From assembly GCA_030378035.1 (NCBI GenBank), contig JAUCGI010000043.1:1-35976 (forward strand): a stretch of DNA of 35,976 bases, read 5' to 3'. This document shows, in pieces, positions 30,425 to 35,976 of the stretch; position 1 is the stretch's first letter, and each line of letters begins with the position of its first letter. The notes beneath the pieces were generated by a model. That model ran no database searches. It saw only the letters and a list, made by a program, of their open reading frames with translations, and was not told the origin of the DNA. Position numbers and translations under genes: made by a program. This DNA is from Desulfobacterales bacterium HSG2. GTDB taxonomy: Bacteria > Desulfobacterota > Desulfobacteria > Desulfobacterales > 4be13.

Positions 30425-33400
30425 ATGATTTTAAAAGGAAAGCTTTATGCAGAATCGCCGATTTACAGAGGAAATGCACGCAAGACGCTTTTTACCAGGG
30501 ACGATGACGGTACCCATCGGCTGATTTCTCTGGCCGGGGAAATTGAGGGGACCGCCCAGTCTCTGATGGACGCGTTTATCGGTCAGTCCAAAAACAGAAA
30601 GAACATCGGCCTGCTCAATCAGATGTGGCACCGGTTATATGGCGCGGCATTGCCGGCCAATCTGATCGAAAGCGTGAATTGCAAACTTCAGAAAAAGAGC
30701 TATCCGCGGAACAATTTCTTTGACCTGCGCATGGGAATCCGATTGGATGAGGACCGGTGGGCCGCGGAGGCCAATGCCAATTATAAAATGGAAACGGTGT
30801 TGCGCCATTCCGTGTTTGATTTTAGCATGTCTGTAAGAGGCCCCCTGCTGAAAAAAGACGGAAACGAGGGTCGGCTGTATTATCTTCTCCGGGAAATCCA
30901 AGCCGGAAGATTCTGGTTCGGCGCGGGGAAAAGCAAGGGGATGGGCCGGCTCCGTCTTGAAATGAAGCTCCCGTTCCCGGCCCCGGACAGTCCCCCCAGA
31001 TTGCATCCCGGTGCCAACCATCTGGAAATCGATATGACCTTTACTGCCCAGAACCCCATTCTGGTGGGATGGAACTGGGGCAAGGTCGATCCCCAGACCA
31101 CCTCTTTCCCCGCGATTGAAGGCCGTCTGATGCTCGAAGCCATGAAGGGCCTGCCGGATAACATCCGCGAACGTCTGTCAATGGCTCTGGGAGGTCCCAT
31201 CCTCAGTTCCGAGGACTGGAAAGAAAAGCTTGGAGGGCATCTTCCGCGGATTATCGCGATCTGTCTGAAAGAGCAGTCTTCCGCGGAAGTTGAATACTGG
31301 ACACTGCCGTCTGCCGGCGTCACCCGGCTGAGCAAAGGGAAACATGCGATCACAAAGAAACTGCTCAATAAGATAAAGACGCTGGCTGACAAGCCTTTTC
31401 CCACCCGGGAGGCTGCTGAGGACGCGTTCAAAGAGGTGCTCGGGAAAAAAGCGAACATGGCCAAACGGGTCATAAAGGAACTCGAACAGGAGCGCCGGAT
31501 CCGGCAGGAACTGGATGTCGGGGTATGGCATGAGATTGCCGGGGAAATGGGACTGGATAAGAACCTGGCCGAAAGCCTTGCCGACAATTCTGATGACGAG
31601 GCCGGCCTGATCGAGATTCTTACCCCGGAATGCCGGAAAATACTCCCGCGGCTTTATGATCAGGTGGACCAGCAGATCCGGCTGCTCCAGAGCGACGCGT
31701 GGGTGGACGCGGAGATCCAGGCCCGAGAGGAGCACCTGCAAATCAAGACCATGCTCCTTAGCGGTGAAATCAAGGAATATCAGTGGAATGATCCGGGGAT
31801 GGCTCCGGAAGGCGTCCGGTCTGTCACATGGCGGGAATTTCTCAAAGCCCATAACCGGGTTCGGTACCGCCATATACTGAACCCCCCGAATCTGAAAAAG
31901 AGCATCACCAATGACAAAAACAATATCGAATTTCTGAAGAACTACCGGGATCTGACCCGTCAGGAACTTTCCCAGCCCCACCACATTGATTTCCGCCTCG
32001 GAGGTCCCTCCAACCGGGAAGTATCCCGTAAATACGGAAAACCGTTCGATACCATTTTTATGCGGATGCTGTGCTGGAAACCCTCTTCAAAGGAGCAGGG
32101 GACCTGGGAGGTCTATATTCCCGGCAGCACGATCAAGGGGGCCTTCAGGAAGCGGGCATCCATGACGCTCAGGACGTTGTGGGGTGAATCCAAAAAGACC
32201 GCTTATGTGCTGAACCGCCTTTTCGGCGCGCAGGGAAAGAGAGGTCTGATTTTCTTTTCCGACGCGTATCTTTCGGATCCGTGTGACTCGGAAAACGCCT
32301 GGTGCTCCGCGGATGGCATCCGGATGGACCCCAAAACCGGCCAGCCGATTGAAACCGCCAAACGGGATTATCTCTATGCGTATGGCGATGAGCTTGCCTT
32401 CGGGATTCGGATGGATATTCAGGATATCGGAGAGAAGGATATCGAGGTCATCTCCTTTTTCTTCCATCTGTTGCAGGATTTTCAAAGGGGCGATATTCCC
32501 ATCGGCGGTGAAAAGACAAACGGTTACGGATGGGCTGAGGTGAATGTTTCCGGTCTGACCTGGCTGACGCCCGACTCGGAAGGGATCACGCAGAAACTCT
32601 TTGGCAAACAGAACCTGAGTCCGAAAGGCATCTGGAAGGAACTGGCTCTTGACGGGGAATCGGCCGCGGATGCATTGCAGCCCCTTCAGCCGATCCTGCC
32701 GGATCAGAAAGCCGAACTCCCGCCGAAAGCCAAAGCCGGTTTTATTTCCCACCGGGCCTTTGGCGGCTGTTGCGGCACGCTGATGGTGGAGGCAGAGGTG
32801 CTGACCCCCATGAACGTCCAGGAGAGCGGCGAGCCGTCTTTCACCACCACGTTAAAAGACGGCCCTGTGAACGGATGGGATTTTTTCTCCCTTTCTCCGC
32901 CAAAGGCGGATCAGCGGGGTGATGACAGGATATACGCGCTTCCCAGCCGGAGTATCAAAGGCATGCTGCGTCATGTTTACAGCATTGCCAGTGATTCCCG
33001 CGAGGAGGGGGCCGACATCAGCAGCCTGAACCCGGCAGAGAGCCTGTTCGGCTGGGTGGGAAGCGGCCCGAATCAGGCACTGATGGGACGATTGTCATTC
33101 GGTGTCGGCAAGTTTGAGGAACTGGAACAGGTGCCGACATGGTTCAAGGTGCCATATCCTTACGGTGACTGGCATTACACCGGAGACCGGTGGAAAAACA
33201 CGCCGGGCAAATTTGCTTCCAAAGTCCGTATTGCCGACTTGTGGCGGCTTTTTCCCCATGTGCCGCTTGCTCCCGTTGTCAATGAGATTGAGGGTTTTGA
33301 GCCGGACACATTTCAGGCCCGCTATATCAGAGCCGTGTTGCCGGGCGAACGCGCCCGCTTTACCATCCGTTTCTGGAACCTTCTTGAAGATGAACTGCAA

Positions 33401-33643
33401 AGGCTGATCTGGTGCGTGGCGCTGGAGCCGGGCCTCGCTCATAAAATGGGGAATAATCGTTATCTCGGTTTTGGCAGTCTGCGTCTGAAAATCCTCCCCG
33501 AAAGCTTTCTGACGGACTGGGGCAAACGGTATTCCGGTGAAGAAAACTGGCGTCTGCCTCTCAGGGCTGACAAACGGATCAGCCCCAAAATCATCAGGCA
33601 TTACAATGAATTGAAAAAAGCATTGGATGCTTCAGGCATTTAA
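30425..33643 (+). CDS. Multi-domain RAMP (Cas7-like) fusion protein, orphan
   Basis: The start is fixed at ATG 30425 by CAGGAGG six bases upstream; 1072 residues. RAMP unit 1 covers ~1-180, ending in the glycine-rich loop GAGKSKGMG (166-174). A second unit starts ~199 (LEIDMTFTAQNPILVG, SFPAIEGRLML) but runs into a long, mostly helical, charged insert (~305-515). Another unit covers ~520-710: FRLGGPSN, GKPFDTIFMRM with Asp542, IPGSTIKGAFRK (565-576), MDPKTG (634-639) and loop GGEKTNGYG (694-702). The last unit covers ~783-1022: TPMNVQESG, NGWDFFSL, LPSRSIKGMLR (839-849), HKMGNNRYLGFG (1006-1017). Asp542 upstream of IPGS matches the place of the catalytic Asp of Csm3-type Cas7 subunits. It is probably an RNA-binding, perhaps RNA-cleaving effector. 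No Cas10, Cas1/2, Cas6 or CRISPR array lies in the window. It differs from Cas7-11 in length and order. Confidence 0.88.
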   Translation: MILKGKLYAESPIYRGNARKTLFTRDDDGTHRLISLAGEIEGTAQSLMDAFIGQSKNRKNIGLLNQMWHRLYGAALPANLIESVNCKLQKKSYPRNNFFDLRMGIRLDEDRWAAEANANYKMETVLRHSVFDFSMSVRGPLLKKDGNEGRLYYLLREIQAGRFWFGAGKSKGMGRLRLEMKLPFPAPDSPPRLHPGANHLEIDMTFTAQNPILVGWNWGKVDPQTTSFPAIEGRLMLEAMKGLPDNIRERLSMALGGPILSSEDWKEKLGGHLPRIIAICLKEQSSAEVEYWTLPSAGVTRLSKGKHAITKKLLNKIKTLADKPFPTREAAEDAFKEVLGKKANMAKRVIKELEQERRIRQELDVGVWHEIAGEMGLDKNLAESLADNSDDEAGLIEILTPECRKILPRLYDQVDQQIRLLQSDAWVDAEIQAREEHLQIKTMLLSGEIKEYQWNDPGMAPEGVRSVTWREFLKAHNRVRYRHILNPPNLKKSITNDKNNIEFLKNYRDLTRQELSQPHHIDFRLGGPSNREVSRKYGKPFDTIFMRMLCWKPSSKEQGTWEVYIPGSTIKGAFRKRASMTLRTLWGESKKTAYVLNRLFGAQGKRGLIFFSDAYLSDPCDSENAWCSADGIRMDPKTGQPIETAKRDYLYAYGDELAFGIRMDIQDIGEKDIEVISFFFHLLQDFQRGDIPIGGEKTNGYGWAEVNVSGLTWLTPDSEGITQKLFGKQNLSPKGIWKELALDGESAADALQPLQPILPDQKAELPPKAKAGFISHRAFGGCCGTLMVEAEVLTPMNVQESGEPSFTTTLKDGPVNGWDFFSLSPPKADQRGDDRIYALPSRSIKGMLRHVYSIASDSREEGADISSLNPAESLFGWVGSGPNQALMGRLSFGVGKFEELEQVPTWFKVPYPYGDWHYTGDRWKNTPGKFASKVRIADLWRLFPHVPLAPVVNEIEGFEPDTFQARYIRAVLPGERARFTIRFWNLLEDELQRLIWCVALEPGLAHKMGNNRYLGFGSLRLKILPESFLTDWGKRYSGEENWRLPLRADKRISPKIIRHYNELKKALDASGI

Positions 33644-33653
33644 GCAAACGCTC

Positions 33654-33676
33654 GGTTCGGATTGGACAAATCCGAA
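33654..33676. repeat. REP-like hairpin split by a family C element
   Basis: GGTTCGGATTGGACAAATCCGAA lies here directly after the RAMP gene stop. Its AATCCGAA arm (33669-33676) is repeated at 33845-33852 after the inserted element. It belongs to the same REP family as 193-240 and could have served as a 3' hairpin for the RAMP transcript. Confidence 0.75.
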
Positions 33677-33844
33677 GGGTGCACATTTCCAAAGTGACGA
33701 TCCGGAATTATGTGACATATCGGAACAGCCGGCAGATATGAAACCGCCGCCGTCCGGATCGGCGGATCCGGTCCGTTGGGATCTGCTGATGATGTAAGAA
33801 TATCTGTGTCGTCAAATAATTTGCGTCACTTTGGGATTGCACCC
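33677..33844. mobile_element. MITE-like element, family C, copy 2
   Basis: This 168-bp element has ends GGGTGCACATTTCCAAAGTG and CACTTTGGGATTGCACCC and is flanked by the 8-bp repeat AATCCGAA (33669-33676, 33845-33852). It shares end sequence and duplication size with 24661-24806 and is inserted in a REP hairpin. No transposase. Confidence 0.8.
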
Positions 33845-33904
33845 AATCCGAACTGCCCAAACTTTTCATCTCCGTCCATTTGCGGGAATTGGTTCCGTTG
33901 CTCA

Positions 33905-34522
33905 TGATCCTTCAGATATCCCGGACCGTTCCGTCAGTTCCTTCAATGATTTTTATATTACTTTAAAAATACTTTTCTGAAGAACGGACTCATCCGCGTT
34001 TATCCGCGTCCCGCTGTTCTTTCAGAAGTGTCAACTGACAAATGCAGGATTCTCCGGATATCTCGGACCGTTCCGTCAGTTCCTTCAATGATTTTTATAT
34101 TCCTTCAAAAATACACTTTACACTTTTCTGAAGAATGAACTCATCCGCGTTTGTCTGCGTTTATCCGCGTCCCGCTGTTCTTTCAGAAGTGTTTCAACTG
34201 GCTACCAATCTAAGCCGGGACAGCCTGTGTTAAACCACGAAAGACACGAAAAGACACGAAAAATTTCTGACTTGTCTGACAAACTGTTTTTTTTCAATAA
34301 ACTAATGGCTGCCAATCTGAGCCGGGACAGCCTGTGTTAAACCACGAAAGACACGAAAAGACACGAAAAGACACGAAAAGACACGAAAAATTCACGCCCG
34401 CAACCGGGTCCCTGTTTCCTGCTTCGTGTGTTTCGCTTGTTTCGTGTGTTTCGTGGTGTGAATTGTTACAAAAATGTCCCGCTTTATGTTGATAGCCTGT
34501 CAACTGACAAATGAAGGATGCC
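33905..34522. mobile_element. Tandem family B-like elements interrupted by family E
   Basis: Two direct copies of a ~140-bp segment (GATATCCCGGACCGTTCCG..TTCAGAAGTGTCAACTGACA) start at 33915 and 34057. The left edge has ATCCTTCA and the right edge (34498-34522) ATGAAGGATGCC, the ends of family B. The second copy breaks after TTTCAACT at 34199, where family E sequence begins, and resumes with TGTCAACT at 34498. Family E therefore landed inside the second B-like copy. Confidence 0.65.
34200..34497. mobile_element. Family E element, copy 2, with a partially duplicated left end
   Basis: A left-end fragment (GGCTACCAATCTAAGCCGGG at 34200) is followed by a full 191-bp element at 34307-34497 with ends GGCTGCCAATCTGAGCCGGG and CCCGCTTTATGTTGATAGCC. 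The interior has GACACGAAAA repeated about five times, mirrored by TTTCGTG repeats. The 8-bp flanks TTTCAACT and TGTCAACT differ at one base. It is homologous to 564-737. Confidence 0.68.
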
Positions 34523-34586
34523 TTTTTAGGCTTTCCCAATCTCCGAGGTCTGGCTTGCCAATTTCGGCAATCCATTTTGGGATAAA

Positions 34587-34660
34587 AGTTCGTAGTCCGG
34601 CATTTAGCTGGTTTCACAGTCTCGCCTGAGAAACCGCCTGAAGGCGGAACTACGAACTGT
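34587..34660. repeat. Dispersed palindrome (TTCGTAGT..CCGCCTGAAGGCGG) at the 3' end of the carbonic anhydrase gene
   Basis: Arms AAAGTTCGTAGTCCGGC and CCGCCTGAAGGCGGAACTAC face each other around a short middle. It ends a few bases from the stop codon of the minus-strand gene (34667). It is of the same family as 14954-15035 and 22538-22562, which also lie near gene ends. Confidence 0.7.
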
Positions 34661-34666
34661 AACGCT

Positions 34667-35455
34667 TTATTTACCGGTCATCGGTTCGGTTTCCCGATCA
34701 GGTGATACTTCGACGCGCCTGAGTATCTCATCTATTTTCGTCAGCCACCTGACTTTTCCTGTTCCCACATCATAAATCGCGCCAACCACCTTCACCTTTC
34801 CTTTTTTTACCAAGTTCCGGGTGGACGGGCTTTTCATAAGGAGATCCTCAATCCCCTGCCATACATTCTGCTCGATTGCAAAAGGAATAATGGCGTCTCC
34901 CTTGACACCCTTGTTCATATCCATCGCATGTTTAACCGCGGGGATAATGTTGTCAACCAGCGCCGGGATGTTCCGTTCAAGAGCATGGCCTTTGCCCTGA
35001 AGGGAATGAGTTACCGCGGTCACAGCGCCGCACTGGGTGTGCCCGAGAACAACCAAAAGCGGCGTATGCACATGGGCCAGTCCGTATTCAATGGAGCCGA
35101 TCTCATCGGTGTCGCATACATTCCCTGCCACCCGGATTACAAAAAGGTCCATCACGCCCCCGTCAAAGATCAGTTCCACAGGAACGCGGGAGTCCGAACA
35201 GGCGATCACCGTTGCATAAGCGTAATCTCCCTGTTTTTTGGTTCCTGCCAGTGCAAGACGGGCTGCATCTGCATGAGGGTGCTGCGCTTTTCCGGAAGCA
35301 AAACGATCATTGCCCTCTCTGAGCATGGCTAGCACTTCATCAGGGCTCGGCTTTTTTGAAGGTACACGTTGTTTTGCCGAACCCGCAAGCGCGGCTGAGT
35401 GAATCCACAGCAACGCGCAGCATACAGTTATTACCAGCCTGAACAATTTTTTCAC
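34667..35455 (-). CDS. Exported beta-class carbonic anhydrase
   Basis: The protein has 262 residues with a GTG start at 35455 behind AAAGGAT. A clear signal peptide (MKKLFRLVITVCCALLWIHSAALAG) precedes the enzyme domain, so the protein is periplasmic, unlike most beta carbonic anhydrases. Zinc-site motifs are complete: ACSDSRVP (Cys and the catalytic Asp-Arg dyad), then LGHTQCGAV (His and Cys). GNVCDTDEIGSIEYGLAHVHTPLLVVLGH fits the beta fold. It interconverts CO2 and bicarbonate in the periplasm, useful for retaining CO2 or buffering in an anaerobe that oxidises organic carbon. It stands alone. Confidence 0.92.
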   Translation of the reverse strand: MKKLFRLVITVCCALLWIHSAALAGSAKQRVPSKKPSPDEVLAMLREGNDRFASGKAQHPHADAARLALAGTKKQGDYAYATVIACSDSRVPVELIFDGGVMDLFVIRVAGNVCDTDEIGSIEYGLAHVHTPLLVVLGHTQCGAVTAVTHSLQGKGHALERNIPALVDNIIPAVKHAMDMNKGVKGDAIIPFAIEQNVWQGIEDLLMKSPSTRNLVKKGKVKVVGAIYDVGTGKVRWLTKIDEILRRVEVSPDRETEPMTGK

Positions 35456-35976
35456 TTTCTATCCTTTCTTTTGTTTGAGTTAAAAGTTTGTAAAGTTAAA
35501 CTTCAACCGAGGTTTATGAAACTTCGTTCCCTTCCGCTCCCGCCGGATTGCTAAATCCGGCTCGGATTTGGCAAGCAAGGGAGTTCAAATCCCAAGTCAT
35601 CGATTTTTATCCTATACTTACTCTTATATTTTCCCTTTTAAAAAAAATCAAGAACATTTTTGCGTCCCCGTCAAACATTGGAAGACTCCGGAGTGCAAAA
35701 ATGAAATTTTTGCAAAGGACAGGGAAAATAGTTTCCATTTCTTTGCAAGGATGTCATTCCCGGTAGTTCACAATTTGCTCGGTCCGGATTGACAAATCCG
35801 AACCATCCCTTCGGATTTGCCAATCCTGCCGGAGCAGGCAAATTGAAATTGTAGGTGTGTCCCATCTATCCCATCCTGTCATTCCGATCAAACGGAAAGG
35901 CGGATATTTTCCGACTTTGGCAGCGATGGCTGCCGGGTCAACACCGAACAAATGTCCCATTTTTTCAGTGTTTCCC
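35456..35976. other. Right-end intergenic region with REP hairpins
   Basis: No gene is supported. REP palindromes are GCCGGATT..AATCCGGC at 35542-35561 and a double unit at 35781-35842 (CCGGATTGACAAATCCG then TTCGGATTTGCCAATCC). TGTCCCATTTTTTCAG near 35953-35968 resembles the reverse complement of 3567-3583. The 60-75-codon frames here change character across the repeats and look accidental. Confidence 0.5.

Noticed and set aside
30425..33643. Cas7-11 (type III-E effector)
   Set aside because: Length (1072 versus well over 1300 residues), N-terminus and unit order do not match what I know of Cas7-11; only the general RAMP motifs are shared.
33708..33905. Minus-strand 65-codon frame in family C element
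   Set aside because: Crosses the element boundary and has no family resemblance.

Overview
The window looks like an accessory, repeat-rich stretch of a Gram-negative sulfate-reducing (Desulfobacterota, Desulfonema-like) chromosome. This placement is inference. It rests on two outer-membrane TonB-dependent receptors, orphan periplasmic binding proteins, a GATE/DUF58/BatA-type operon, a multi-RAMP protein, and many short palindromic and MITE-like repeats. I saw no rRNA or tRNA gene, no CRISPR array and no complete transposase.

Layout. 1-800: 3' end of a RelE/ParE-type toxin, a short internally deleted ATPase remnant, REP hairpins and a MITE-like element. 803-3403: a large Hsp70 whose nucleotide-binding domain carries a heptanucleotide array in frame. 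3832-10523: two orphan substrate-binding proteins followed by two TonB-dependent receptors that share a nearly identical 276-bp leader/signal-peptide segment but have different bodies. 10531-11838: an unknown gene plus a UPF0175/DUF3368 toxin-antitoxin pair. 12113-14685: a binding lipoprotein overlapping a radical SAM enzyme by 4 bp. 14732-16644 (minus): a small HTH protein, a metallophosphoesterase, and a Cys-cluster protein with two recombinase-like DNA-binding repeats. 16667-17281: nested palindromic elements with 8-bp target duplications. 17374-22509 (minus): BatA-like VWA protein, DUF58 protein, GATE membrane protein, NudC-type NADH pyrophosphatase and a PDZ protein. 22954-24415: a 1.5-kb tandem array of about 13 hairpin units. 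25038-26552: an S1-domain protein. 26569-30002 (minus): MarR regulator, small unknown protein, DAACS symporter and an amino-acid-type binding protein, with a good sigma70-like promoter and five 11-bp leader repeats. 30425-33643: a 1072-residue protein made of fused RAMP (Cas7-like) domains with no other cas gene or array nearby. 33650-34660: nested MITE-like elements. 34667-35455 (minus): an exported beta-carbonic anhydrase.

How the parts fit. The SBP/TonB block looks like a substrate uptake locus lacking its inner-membrane permease. The SBP/DAACS block looks like an amino- or dicarboxylic-acid uptake operon, possibly under the MarR protein. The multi-RAMP protein is the best candidate for an undescribed system. 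It has three glycine-rich RAMP loops, a Csm3-like Asp-to-IPGS arrangement around residues 542-572, and a long helical insert, which recalls single-protein type III effectors (Cas7-11) while being clearly a different protein.

A second theme is short-unit repeats in register. Heptamer arrays occur inside hsp70, at the nudC 3' end and upstream of the RAMP gene, hexamer arrays lie between genes, and at least five families of non-autonomous elements have recognisable target duplications.
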